Assembly (NCBI GenBank): GCA_033977485.1
Contig: CM066989.1
Coordinates: 33,581,095 to 33,645,094 of the forward strand
Source of the DNA: Hydrangea macrophylla
Taxonomy: Eukaryota > Streptophyta > Magnoliopsida > Cornales > Hydrangeaceae
Direction: 5' to 3'
DNA length: 64,000 bases
Shown piece by piece: positions 1-10,387 of the stretch. Position numbers and translations under genes: made by a program. The notes beneath the pieces are model-generated. The model made no database searches and was not told the origin of the DNA. It saw only the letters and a program-made list of their open reading frames with translations. The stretch's first letter is position 1. Every line of letters begins with the position of its first letter.

Positions 1-89
1 TGTAATGTACAATTTTATATCATTGATTTTCAAATTTTGTTATTGAACAATTTTATTTTTATTTTTTATTTTTTTTATATAAATTTAAT

Positions 90-1092
90 GCTCTGTTTGG
101 TTGATGGATTTAGTGAGGGAAAAGAAAAGAATGAGGAAAACATCTCTATTTGTTTGATTAATAAGGAAAGTGAGCAATGTTTCTTTGTGTTTCTATTGTA
201 TTTTCATAAATTTTAATTACTTATGTTATTTAAGCTTGTCATAGATCTCTATACAAATATATACATATGTGTGTGTGTGTGTATTTTAATTTTTTTGTCT
301 TTCGCAGTCTATACCCGCGAACCAAACAAAGCCTAAATTGTTTGAGTCGTTTTGGCAGTTACCAAATTGAAGCGTTGGAGAATGGAGACAGCAATCAAGT
401 AAAACACAATAGTGTTCTTGGAGACTGGTTCAGGAAAAACTCTTATCGCGATTATGCTTCTTCGCAGCTACGCGTACCTTCTTCGGAAGCCTTCGCCTAA
501 TATCGCAGTTTTCTTGGTCCCCACTGTTGTTTTAGTCACTCAAGTATGTGAAATTTGTGTATATATGTGTGTTTGTATATCATACTTTCTTTAGACTAGA
601 AAGACCCTTGCTTTAAAGTTTGAACAATATTTTTGTGCTTGTGTGGTTGGTTGTAATTGGTACATAATTAGCAAGCTGAAGCTGTGAAAATGCACACTGA
701 CTTGAAAGTGGGCAAGTACTGGGGAGAAATGGGTGTTGACTTCTAGAATGCTGCCATATGGAAGCAGCAGCAGGATAAATATGAGGTTTGTGTAATTTTA
801 CTTCCATATTGTTCACGGTTTAAAACAATTTACTGCAATTAGTTGAATTTTGAAGAGGATAAGAATATAGGAACATTATATGTAGTTCTAAACTCTGTTT
901 TGCCTATGTTTTACCAGGAATCAAGGAAAGAGTAAAGAGTAAGGCATGTTACTCACGAAACAAAATTTGTTAAATTAATTTTCACCGCATTTCCTTTCTT
1001 TACTGTATTATTCATTAATCAACCAAATGAAAGCATTTTTCCAATGATTTTATATTTTCCTTCCCTCACTAAATCCATGAATCGAACAGAGC
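90..1092. mobile_element. Inverted MITE-like termini bracketing a DCL2 fragment
   Basis: A 32-bp terminus at 90-121 recurs inverted at 1061-1092 with 29 of 32 positions matching; similarity continues inward for tens of bases, for example a GATTAATAA-type stretch. A related terminus, AACCAAACAAAGCC, lies at about 321-334. Two readings are possible. In one, a single TIR element of about 1 kb captured gene sequence. In the other, two separate MITEs (about 90-336 and about 890-1092) flank a gene fragment. No convincing target-site duplication was found at 90 and 1092, so the boundaries are uncertain. Confidence 0.5.
343..785 (+). pseudogene. DCL2-like: Dicer-like 2 (DCL2) helicase fragment, two exon remnants
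   Basis: In plants DCL2 cuts long dsRNA into 22-nt siRNAs; this part would be the start of its N-terminal DExD/H helicase domain. Exon remnant 1 (about 343-543) holds SYQIEALE, then the Walker A motif ETGSGKT and the following helix up to VPTVVLVTQ, ending at a GT donor at 544. Exon remnant 2 (672-785) starts after an AG at 670-671, encodes QAEAVKMHTDLKVGKYWGE and ends at a GT donor. It is broken. The reading frame changes between EALE and the Walker A segment, a TAA replaces the codon before NTIVFLE, and TAG replaces the expected Trp after GVDF. Nothing else of the roughly 1400-residue protein follows. It lies between related inverted MITE ends, which suggests capture or flanking insertion. 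DCL2 rather than DCL3 or DCL4 is judged from the sequence around the Walker A motif. Confidence 0.8.
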
Positions 1093-1151
1093 CTAAGCTG
1101 TGTTGGTTGAAATGTGCTTAGTTTAATGACAAAATTTTCCCATTACTGCAG

Positions 1152-1248
1152 GATGGCTAGCCAACCAGATGCAAACAATGCTAGGCCACCAACAGTGCAG
1201 ATAGGGGGACAATCTGTCGCCCAAAATTCTGGCTGCTGCTCTTCTTAG
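1152..1248 (+). CDS. RABD2-like: Last coding exon of a RABD2/Rab1-type small GTPase (partial)
   Basis: After an intron-like AG acceptor (CTGCAG, ending at 1151) the frame reads MASQPDANNARPPTVQIGG, continues for twelve more residues and ends GCCSS before a TAG at 1246-1248. This is the hypervariable C-terminus of plant RABD2/Rab1 GTPases, which act in ER-to-Golgi vesicle traffic. The two cysteines are the geranylgeranylation site. The usual family sequence here is close to VQIRGQPVNQ, so the Arg-to-Gly, Pro-to-Ser and Asn-to-Ala changes are unusual. The GTP-binding domain would lie left of the window, and the DCL2/MITE block would then sit in the last intron. From this exon alone it cannot be decided whether the gene is functional or a pseudogene. 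Confidence 0.7.
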
Positions 1249-2201
1249 TTGCTTCGACATGCCTGCCAAGGATCTGTATTAGTATCAATGTCATCTCCAT
1301 CCGATTACAATAAGAGGGTTACGACCATCCCTCAAAATCTCTTTATGAAAATGGGTTCTAAGTTGCATTGGTATCTAAAATTAATCTGAAACTCCATTCT
1401 TTCATGTCCATTTTATTTAGAATGACCTGTACAAATGTGTTTGTAGTTTCTTTGTGTTGCATCTTCTCTTGTTGAGAAGTGGAAAACCTGATGCTCCACA
1501 AATTGTCTTTAGATGGGGACATTTGAGAGAAAACTTGTACTTTCATGTTTCAGCTACCAATTTGAAAATATTATTTTAGTAAGTGAAAATGCTGTGTGAC
1601 AATTTCTTTTTGTTTTCTGATTGGGAATCTAGTAATCTAGTTGTTACATCTTCCTACGGGATTGTATATATAATGTTCCAAAGCATAGAGGGTGGTGTTA
1701 CTTCTGTGCTACAAATGTATAATATCCTTCATTTGCCAGACATATGTTTTAACTCTTGGCAACTCCAGTATGTTAAATATCATGCTAAGGTGGCACGTTT
1801 TCTTTGAGTTGGAAACATTTGTTTCCAATAGTGCATGAATCGGGTATAGGGCTGCTTGTTTTGACACTTTGATATCCAAAACAGGAAAAAGAAAAAAAAA
1901 TAGCTAAGACACATAACAGACATACACATACTCTCATGTTTCATTTACTTATTTTGATTAAATTACATGGACGAACATCGTGAGTTTGGTGCCAGACGCA
2001 TAATAGACATACAAATATACAATGCAGTTCAACAATTCGAGCAGCAACACTAAAAAGCTAAGATGAACACAAAATCGAATGCCTTCAAATTATTCGGTGA
2101 AACAACTCTTTACAATTTCTATTTGATTTCTCTGCCTAGTGCTAGAAAAAGTGAAAAGGTAACTACACAAAATAGCTAAATTGATCATAAGGCAATTCAA
2201 A
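1249..2201 (+). other. Possible 3' UTR of the RABD2-like gene, then no recognised feature
   Basis: Unique-looking AT-rich sequence without a long ORF. The first 500-600 bases could be the 3' untranslated region of the RABD2-like exon, judged only by position and composition. No clear poly(A) site could be fixed. Confidence 0.3.
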
Positions 2202-2426
2202 TCACTCCAATGCTGAGCTCTTTACCAACTCTTTTAGTCACCGAAGAGCCAGGACGTGCCTGAGATGATCCATGTGGGAGTGGCTGTGAAAACTGAGACA
2301 TAAAAGGTTCACAAGTTGTGAAGTTGCCATTGCTTCTGGGAGATAGATATAACTATAGTTGGGATAATTCGTCACTCCAACAAAGGGTAAGGTTGGCATA
2401 ACATTAGCTGCATGCAAAGGTCCCAT
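2202..2426 (-). pseudogene. Unidentified minus-strand terminal exon candidate
   Basis: On the minus strand an AG acceptor (TTATTGTACAG) precedes MGPLHAANVMPTLPFVG, continuing through NYPNYSYI. About 30 codons in, another frame looks more protein-like (SNGNFTTCEPFMSQFSQPL, then SQARPGSSVTKRVGKELSIG) and runs to a TGA at 2204-2202. This suggests a real terminal exon with a small frameshift. The protein was not recognised. No upstream exons were identified at higher coordinates, although the GA-rich stretch near 3060-3130 could be a 5' leader on the same strand. It may also be chance coding potential. Confidence 0.25.
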
Positions 2427-3844
2427 CTGTACAATAAATTAGAAGAAATCGTTACAATTCCTTAGTCTCCGTTTGGTAACAATGAAAATGAAAAGGAGAG
2501 CTTTTTTCCTTTTCCTCCATGTTTGATAACAATAGAAATTAAACATGTTCAAAATAAAGTAGGAATTGAATCACAAAATTCAAAATTTTAAATTTATTTT
2601 CACCCTATTTTTTTTTCTTCCTACGTTCCTCATGATCCTAATGAAATAAAGTTGGGGTTGGGGTTGTGTTTAATTGAAAAGATTTAATCGTTAATTCTAT
2701 CAATTATGCAGGGTTGGAAGAGTAGGAAAGGAAAAGAAAGAAAAAAAAAAAAAAAAAAGGAAAAACCTATTGTTTCCATTAAGAACACAATCAACTATAC
2801 CCATAAATTTTCATAAACATATGGTCATCCAAATTAGCACAAAGGAAAGTACATATCAAACAATGTCTACATATTCTCTAACTATTCACCCATCTCAACT
2901 AAAAAATAATGAAAATACATATACATATATATATATATATGTATACATATATATATATGTAAATCGAGAGAGAGACAGAGAGAACGAGAGAGATAGAGTG
3001 GCCATATATTTGTATACATATATATATATACACAAATGAGCCCTACCTTCACCTCAAATGTTATACCGAGAGAGAGAGAGAGAGAGAGGAGGTAGCCGCC
3101 GATCGCTCACTGTCCTTCGCCGGGTGTGGTTGGTTACCAAGGGTTGGGGTTTTGCAATTTGGGGATTTTTACTACTCAGCAATGTTATGAAATGAGAGGG
3201 CTAGAGAAGTCTCCATTTTTCAACAGTGGGGCCCACAAATTTTTATTTATTTGCTGAGACACCCCCGGTTGTACAAAACGTTGTACAAAACATTGTTTGT
3301 GTATCATTTTTGGGCATATATATGGGAAGGAGAGACTCAAGCACTCCCCCCCTCATTATTTTACCATACATACTCTAAAAAAAACCCCTCTTGATTTTTT
3401 TTTACCATACATACTCTAAAAAAAGTATATATGGTAAAAAATTTCTCTATTTTACACTTAAACCCCCTCTCAAGTATGAAACATTCAACTTCTTTGTCAA
3501 TTTGTAGTAATAAGATGTCATTTTATTATATATTTGGTGCCAATCAGTATTAACTTTTTTAACTCCTTCATTGTCCAAAAAATTATGTATGAATAGACTA
3601 AAAAAATTGTCTCGGGGGCGCTGCAGATGAACCCCATAAACTCATTACCCCTTTTTCCCTTGAGCACTACTTCACCCACACACTTTTCTACACACTTTTT
3701 GACACCCAGCTTTAAATGAATGATACCCTGTGTTGTGTAAATGGTGTACATAAAAGTGTGAAAAATTTAAACAGCACAAAATACATACGGAGTACATTTA
3801 AAGCATAATGTGTCACAAAATATATATATATATAAAAGGTAATA
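2427..3844. other. No gene; MITE-like start and short repeats
   Basis: A sequence resembling other MITE starts (CTCCGTTTGGTAACAATG, near 2467) opens this stretch. An A-tract lies near 2742-2758. A 25-bp segment (TTTTACCATACATACTCTAA plus A residues) is duplicated around 3358-3425. No coding potential was recognised. Confidence 0.4.
2915..3090. repeat. TA, CA and GA microsatellite cluster
   Basis: Alternating (AT)n and ACATAT runs at about 2915-2960 and 3015-3033, followed by (GA)n at about 2965-2995 and 3068-3090. The short ORFs here are simple-repeat translations and are not genes. Confidence 0.85.
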
Positions 3845-3997
3845 CTTGGGACACACCCAAACACAACTTTTGGGCCCAATTAATGTGTCTATCTCTTTCC
3901 TGTGTCACTATGAGGTCCAGTGACATCACATGAGAGGGATAGACACATTAATAAAGTTGTGTCTCAAAGATTATGTATTTGAGTGTGTCCTAATCTT
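3845..3997. mobile_element. MITE, GACACA family copy 1 (hairpin)
   Basis: Inverted arms start GGGACACACCCAAACACAAC at the left and return as its approximate reverse complement at about 3955-3995. The core is TGTGTCTATCTC, CCTGTGTCACT, then GTGACATCACATGAGAG and GATAGACACA. The same core arrangement occurs at 5374-5527 and 26353-26490, which defines a small local family. Confidence 0.65.
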
Positions 3998-4014
3998 TAC
4001 TCATAAAAAAAAAA

Positions 4015-4407
4015 AGGGTAAATTACCTTTTACCCCCCTATAGTTTGCCTGTATGGCACTTTGCCCCCTTGTAGTTTGAAATGTAACACATAACCACCCT
4101 GTAGTTTGCCTCTGTAGCACTTTACACCCCTGTAGTTTGAAATATAACACATGACCCCCCTGTAGTTTGCCTCTGTGGCACTTTACCCCCCTATAGCCAA
4201 AACTAATTGCTTAAATGACCAACAATTACAGGGGGGTAAAGTGCCACAGAGGCAAACTACAAGGGGGTTATGTGTTACATTTCAAACTACAGGGGGGTAA
4301 AGTGCCACAGAGGCAAACTACAGGGGGGTTATGTGTTACATTTCAAACTACAGGGGGCCAAAGTGCCATACAGGCAAACCACAGGGGGGTAAAAGATAAT
4401 TTACCCT
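4015..4407. mobile_element. 393-bp near-complete inverted repeat (hairpin element)
   Basis: Termini are AGGGTAAATTACC at the left and its near reverse complement at the right, both flanked by A-runs. Each arm is about 190 bp and carries repeated units (GTAGTTTGCCTCTGTGGCAC, then GTAGTTTGAAATGTAACACA). The two arms can fold on each other almost end to end around a short centre near 4195-4225. This is a foldback or MITE-type element; no superfamily is assigned. The plus-strand ORF at 4215-4409 is only a translation of the repeat. Confidence 0.75.
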
Positions 4408-5373
4408 AAAAAAAAAAATGTATAACTAGCATTATCATTCTTCCTTTCATACTACTCGATCCCACAACTCTAAATTTCAAGATCCGCCCCCAGCATAACA
4501 ATGCCCCCGCCAATATCTTTTTAAAGCTTTCTACGGTTTTGAGTGGTGTGCCATGTACGGTTTTGGCATTTGAATTGTTGTCTGTCTGGAATCTTGAAAG
4601 GAAATGGACAAATCAAATAAAGCCAAATATACATACATAATATTATACGTATATCTATGAGTTTATGCTATGTGCGTGACATGTACCAATTAGTTAAGGG
4701 CTATGTCTTATCCTATTATGATGATCTATTGATATCAGATGGTCAAGGTTTCTTCATGGCGGACCCGGGGGCACCGCTCTTCAGTACAGTTAGAATGGTA
4801 CAATTTAACTGTATTCTTACAGTTTAAAACAGTAAAATTATTTTTCTAAAAATGGTTTTTAAAATATTGGGCAGTTTTACTATTTATCTGTGAACATCAT
4901 AGTTTGAACTTCGAACTGTATAATTCTTACTGTACTGAAATTTTTTCCGACCTGGGGGAGTGTTTTCCAAAATTTGTGAATAGCTATTTGTTCTTAGGGA
5001 AAAAAACCAGAAGAAGCATTTTATCTTTTGTAATTTTCAAACTTTTGATATGTACACGTAATTTTTAAATAATTATTCCAAAATTTTTAAAAACATTATT
5101 TAATGTATGTAATTTTATAAATTTAGTTCCAACCCAAATGCATATATTATCTTCACTCCCTACATGCACAAGGACTCATATCCCTACATGGACTCAACCC
5201 CAATACAAAATTTGAGAAATATTATATCACTCGTTTTTTTTTTTGTAAAATTTATTGCATCAGCAAAAGCATTTAATGCATACATAATCTGCACTCCCTC
5301 CATGCACAAGGACTCATAGCCTAAGTGTCACAGGCCGAGCTGATACTTTAGTGCTCTTTTATATGGAAAATTT
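4408..5373. other. No gene; AT-rich spacer containing one MITE
   Basis: No coding potential was recognised. A 42-bp segment around 5138 (TGCATATATTATCTTCACTC and onward) is directly repeated in diverged form near 5276, ending in CATGCACAAGGACTCATA. A separate MITE sits at 4780-4939. Confidence 0.4.
4780..4939. mobile_element. Short TIR element (MITE)
   Basis: TTCAGTACAGTTAGAAT at the left end pairs with the right end, whose reverse complement is TTCAGTACAGTAAGAAT, with similarity continuing inward. Length is about 160 bp. No clear target duplication was seen. Confidence 0.6.
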
Positions 5374-5527
5374 TTTGGTGACAACTTTTATACAACTTTC
5401 ATACAATCTCCTAAAAGATGTGTCTATCTCTCTCCTGTGTCATTGTGGGGTCCAGTGACATTACATGAGAAAGACAGACACATCTTTTTAGGAGATTGTA
5501 TAAAAATGTATAAAAGTTGTCACCAAA
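5374..5527. mobile_element. MITE, GACACA family copy 2 (hairpin)
   Basis: Terminal inverted repeats start TTTGGTGACAACTTTTATAC at the left and end with the reverse complement GTATAAAAGTTGTCACCAAA at the right. The inner arms (CAATCTCCTAAAAGATGTGT and its complement) and the core TGTGTCTATCTCTCTCCTGT match copy 1 at 3845. Confidence 0.7.
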
Positions 5528-5655
5528 GAATTACTCATTTTATATATACTAGGTTATCGACACGAGCTACGCACGTGCCTATCCCCTCTTATTAGCATAT
5601 TTGTCTTTTTGTTTTCTTTTTTGAAGGATATAAGTTCATTATTTCTATGCATTTG

Positions 5656-6640
5656 AGTATAAGATTTGAATACTATTGTTTTAATTTGGTATATATGAGA
5701 TTTAAGTGAAAGCGAATTCTGTGTGGATTTAGTTCTAGAATTACTAAGCAAAATTGTATTCATTTTTTTATGAGGTAATTTAATCTACATATATTCAAAG
5801 TTTGGGAAATGGTGAAAAGTCACAGTATGGGTAAAAAAAAAAGATTTGAATAGTATTGTTTTAATTTGGTATGAGATTTAAGTAAAAGTGAATTTTATGT
5901 GGATTTAGTTATATGATTACTAAACAAGAATACATTCATTTTTTTAATGAGTTAATTTAATCTCCATATATTCAACATTCGAGAAAGGCTAAAAAGTCGC
6001 AGTATGTGTAAAAAAAAATCCACAATATATGAATCCTGAATTTTAAGTGAAAAGTTGAGCACAGAATCTGTACATAAATGTAATTATACATTTTACAATA
6101 TACAAATCCTAAATTTTAGAGAAGAAGTTGACTAAAATGTAAATATTAGTATAAAATATGAATAGTTTTGTTTTAATTTGGTATGAGATTTAAGTAAAAG
6201 CGAATTTGGTGTGGATTTAGTTCTAGAATTAGTAAGAAAAAATGTATTCATTTTTTTATGAGTTAATTTAATCTACATATATTCAAAGTTTGGGAAATGG
6301 TGAAAGTCACAGTATGTGTAAAAAAAAAAAGATTTGAATAATATTGTTTTAATTTGGTATGAGATTTAAGCAAAAGCGAATTTTGTATGGATTTAGTTAT
6401 AGAATTCTAAACAAAAATATATTCAGTTTTTTTATGAGTTAATTTAATCTCCATATATTCAAAGTTCGGGAAAGGGTGAAAAGTCACAATTTGTGTAAAA
6501 AAATCCACAATATATTAATCATAAATTTTAAGACAAAAGTTGACCGCAGAATCTTCACATAAATGTAATTACACATGTTACAATATATAAATCCTAAATT
6601 TGAGAGAAAAAGTTGAGCAAAATGTAAATATTAGTAACCA
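5656..6640. repeat. Tandem segmental duplication of a composite unit of about 490 bp
   Basis: A block of about 175 bp (GTTTTAATTTGGTATGAGAT ... GTGTGGATTTAGTT ... GAAAAGTCACAGTATG) occurs four times, starting near 5656, 5841, 6155 and 6329. After the second and fourth copies comes the same tail of about 130 bp (TCCACAATATAT ... AAAATGTAAATATTAGTA). The pattern is therefore two tandem copies of a unit made of block, block and tail. Confidence 0.75.
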
Positions 6641-6960
6641 ATTCGTAAATAGCCACTAAAATAGCAACTTATTTTGACTTTTTTAGAAGGAAATTGTAAA
6701 TAATCCAAAACTTGTTGATCCAAATGTAATTACATCAAAGATGTTGACAAGAATTTAAATATAGCCACTTATTTTGACTTTTTCCTTCTTATGACTTTTT
6801 TAAAAGCAAATTGTAAATATCCAAAAACATGTTGATCCAAATGTAATTACATCAAAGAAGTTAACCAGAATGTAAATATAGCCACTTATTTTGACTTTTT
6901 TTTAAGCGGATTATAAATATCGCAGAACTTGTTGACCCAAATGTAATTACACGCAATGTT
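6641..6960. repeat. Three tandem copies of a unit of about 105 bp
   Basis: The unit ATAGCCACTTATTTTGACTT, then AAATTGTAAATA, then TGTTGATCCAAATGTAATTA occurs three times with small changes. It lies inside the Helitron-like element and adjoins the larger duplication. Confidence 0.65.
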
Positions 6961-7396
6961 ATTGACTGAAACCTCATTATTATATTAAATAAAATTTCAA
7001 AAGCTGACCTAAACCTAATTGCCTTATTTTGACATGACCAAATTACCCTAACACAAATTATGATGGGTACAAATGCATAATTAAATATGATATAGTAGGG
7101 GGGCAAAATGGACCTTAAAAAATGTTGTAAAACTTGGATGATAACGCATGCTTTTTTTGGCGCAAATATACCGGGGAAAACCATCCAAATTAGAACAAAA
7201 GTCAGATAAAAGACTAAAAGGCAAGAGAATAGATGGGATAAGAAATGATAAAATGGTAATTCAACTTTGGGATTTGGGTGAACTTTGGACGCTAAGCCTC
7301 TTCTATATAAGGATATATATATATATATATATATATTTATATTCTATGTTCGAATCTTCCTCCCTTCCATGTAAAACATTTAATGCATTTTATCTT

Positions 7397-7561
7397 GGGA
7401 ATTGTTATTTCCACTCCATCATTGAACCAATGCACTCCATGGTACCACTATCAGAGCATGTGGTACCATGTATGTAATACATGATATGCATGTACCACAT
7501 GCTTTAAGAATAGTGCCATGGAGTGCCTTGGTTCAATGATAGAGTGGCAATAGCATCATCC
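7397..7561. mobile_element. MITE with 8-bp target-site duplication TTTATCTT
   Basis: The direct repeat TTTATCTT flanks the element at 7389-7396 and 7562-7569. The arms CCACTCCATCATTGAACCAA and ACTCCATGG are mirrored by the right side, giving one long imperfect hairpin around GTACCATG. The duplication length fits a hAT or a Mutator-type origin. Confidence 0.7.
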
Positions 7562-9029
7562 TTTATCTTTCACTCTCATGCATTTACACTCTCGCCAAAG
7601 CATTTCAGGGTAGCACTGCTTTCCAAATCTTATCTCAATTAATGGTTTTCAACTAAAGCAAATCTGATCTCAATGGTGGTTTTCAGCATAAGTTAAGTGG
7701 GTTCAGTTAATTTTAAGGAATATTTATATTTCAGTCAAAATTTTGTATGGAATTAATTAAGTAGTCAGTGGATTATTTTTTAAAATCAAAAAAATATTAA
7801 CAATAAATAAAAATTTTAAAAAGCAATTAATAAAATTTTAAAAAAAATATCAACTTTTGAATACTGTATTTATTTTGTGTTTTAGCATACTTTATATTTT
7901 TTAGTATTGTGAACTTGCACCAAAACATTCTGATGGTTGCTTTGGACGTTGTGAATACTTGCTCTCAATGTTGTGAAGAGTTGCACCCAACTTTAAAATG
8001 AGTTCCTCTCTGTGTTCTGAAGAGTTGCACCCAACGTTTCGAAGAGTTGCTCTCAACAGTATAAAGAGTTATTCCAAAATGCCATGTAAAATTTGATGAC
8101 TTTTTAATTTTTCAAAACAAGTTGACATTTTATTATTTTTGACAAAAACTATAGATTGACTTTTAATTTTTATACAAAAAGTAGACTGAAAGTTAATCAT
8201 TCCTAATTTTTACCACAGTAAATGATTTGAAGTGATCTCACCATTAATTAGGATCACTCCTGTTCCAATGTAAGCATAGAATTATTTTTTAGGAAAATTA
8301 TACAATATGTTCTAGTGATTTGGATTGTATCATACATCTGAGTGATTTTGATCCCAAATTATAATTACTTAGTCCCAAATTATAATTACTTAGTCCTAAT
8401 ATGTTCTAAATTTGAAAAACAATAATAACATTTAAAGTTACAAATACATTGGGGCTTATTATTAATATATATTTTGGACCAAAATAATAATATTTTGACA
8501 CCAAATTTACACATGTACATGCAACAAAAAAGTGAAAAACCAGTAGAATGCATCATTCACTATCTCACCCTCTATAATAACCCAATTCACTCTCTCTCAG
8601 TTCTCACCCCCTTATCACTCTCTTTCTCTCATCACCGACGCTTGAGGCTCCCAGTAGCTCTCTCTCTCTCTCTCTCTCTGTGATATCAAGTCTCTCTCCA
8701 CCATCTCCACATGCACCCACAACGACACTACTCACACTGGCGCCGACCATCACGGTACTTTCCTCTCTCTTTCTCTATCTTTCTTTACATTTCTCTTTAT
8801 ATTTTTCTGTATTTATCTCCCTTACTACCTCTCTCTTTCTCTATTTCGTTGTATTTCATTTTTTTTTTCTCACCCTAAAAAATTAAAAATCAGACCCACT
8901 TTTTAGAAAAGAAAGAAGAAAAGAAAATGAAAAAAATCTTTGACATTCCCTTAATTTCTAGAAAACAGACCTCGTTTTTGTTTCAAATATTAATATTTTA
9001 AAAAAAAAATTGCTATTTCTTGGGAAAAC

Positions 9030-9064
<35 letters not shown>

Positions 9065-9345
9065 ATGTGTTTATATTCTGTTTAGTTGATTAACAAAGTA
9101 GAAAATAGAAATGATATTTTTCGGAGAAAGTAGGTTATGGAAATGAAACCTAAACTCAAACAGCCCCTTATTATTGTAGGAAAAAAAAAATACTATTTTT
9201 TGGAAGAAAACTAAGAAAAAAAAAAAACAGAAAAATGAAACCCCCGACAATGACATGCCCTTTATCCCTAAAAACCGCCCATTGTTATCTTAGCTTTTTT
9301 TCACAACCAAATAATAAAAAAATTATTCAATGAACCCGTAACACG
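7562..9345. other. No recognised gene; AT-rich, with pyrimidine and homopolymer tracts
   Basis: Around 7960-8060 a short phrase (GAAGAGTTGCACCCAAC) is repeated. A CT-rich stretch lies at 8580-8850 with (CT)n at about 8660-8680; it resembles a plant 5' leader but no coding exon follows. An A-tract of about 33 bases sits at 9031-9063. ORFs here are low-complexity and are not called. Confidence 0.4.
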
Positions 9346-9870
9346 CAGGTCAGGGACGGAGCCAGGAATTTTGGTCAGGGGGGCCTATGTTATACGGGGG
9401 CTGCCTCCGAATTTTTTTTTTTTGGGTCTATTCATACATAATTGACAATTTTTTTAGGGTCTACTTGTCTATAATTGTGATGTTTTGGGGATATGCTTAT
9501 AATATAAGTCTATTCGGTGACACGTAAATATTATATAGTGTCTTTCAAAATTTTAAGGGGGTCTATTTCTAAAATGCACAAAATTATCACACTAAAAGTG
9601 TAATTTTTAAAATTTTAGGCGCATTTCTTTTTGAGTTGTATATACCAGTATATCAATATATATGTAGTTGATAGCACTAAATTGGACCTTGGACCCCTTT
9701 GAGGGCCTAAACATAAGTTGAGAGAGGCCTAAACATAATTTGAGGGGGGGCCTAAACATAGTTGAGGGGGGTCTAAATGTAAAATACTAAAAAAAATTAG
9801 GCTAAAATTTTAATTTTCAAAATCTTAGGGGGGCCTGGGCCCCCCTGGTCCTACATTACCTCCGCCACTG
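9346..9870. mobile_element. Non-autonomous hAT-like element with 8-bp TSD
   Basis: A perfect 8-bp duplication GTAACACG flanks the element (9338-9345 and 9871-9878). The ends are CAG plus GGGACGGAGCCAGG at the left and the complement of CAGTGGCGGAGG at the right. This matches the widespread plant end CAGTGGCGGAGCC; with 8-bp TSDs it indicates the hAT superfamily. The interior is AT-rich with GGGGGGCCT patches and no ORF. Confidence 0.7.
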
Positions 9871-10387
9871 GTAACACGTGCTGATCTGACCACTCAATTT
9901 TGACCAATCTTAATCATATACAGTGTGGTTAGTGGCTTATTAGTGTGTGCCAGCCACTTGACCCTGGAAATAAGGGCATGGTTATATTTCCTAGTTGCTT
10001 GAAAGAACAATAATTGACATTTTTTTTTTCTTTACAAAACTTTTTCTTTTTTTAAGAAAAATAAATGGATTACTCTGGTATATATTTTAATTTTGATTAA
10101 ACCGGATCATTCTTCATGGTTGCCTAATCAGTGCGTTAACAAAGTTATTTCAGGATGTTTTTAGGTGTTGATTTTTGTTATGCAACTTTTGGAATGGGTG
10201 GATTTGGAAAAGAAGAGGTAAGTCTATTATGAATCTATAATGCACTCCAACTTCAAACTGATTGAATCAATTGTAGGCATGTTTTATTTGATCTTGTCTT
10301 CTGGTTGAAGTTTTATATAGTCTACGTGTTGTCGTATTGCTTTATGAGTGATTTGTTCTTAGGTTTTGGTTTGGCTGTATCTTTGAT
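9871..10387. other. No recognised feature
   Basis: AT-rich spacer without coding potential or repeat structure that could be recognised by eye. Confidence 0.4.

Larger units (their letters stand above)
5549..7313 (-). mobile_element. Non-autonomous Helitron-like element
   Basis: Read on the minus strand, the element begins TCCTTATATAGAAGAGGC after an A. It ends GCACGTGCGTAGCTCGTG, then TCGATAAC, then CTAG followed by T. A 5' TC, a 3' GC-rich hairpin shortly before a CTRR end, insertion between A and T, and no TIR are the hallmarks of plant Helitrons. No Rep/helicase coding sequence is present, so it is non-autonomous. The inside consists of nested duplications. The 3' hairpin is imperfect (GCACGTGCGTAGCTCGTGTC), consistent with some age. 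Confidence 0.6.

Noticed and set aside
1..89. Possible start of a gene or promoter at the window edge
   Set aside because: AT-rich, with T-tracts only; nothing can be supported.
4215..4409. 64-codon ORF with repeated peptide
   Set aside because: It lies in one arm of the 393-bp inverted repeat, and the peptide repeat is the DNA repeat.
8474..8886. Pyrimidine-rich ORFs (Leu/Ser-rich)
   Set aside because: Low-complexity CT-rich DNA; could be an old leader but has no coding signal.
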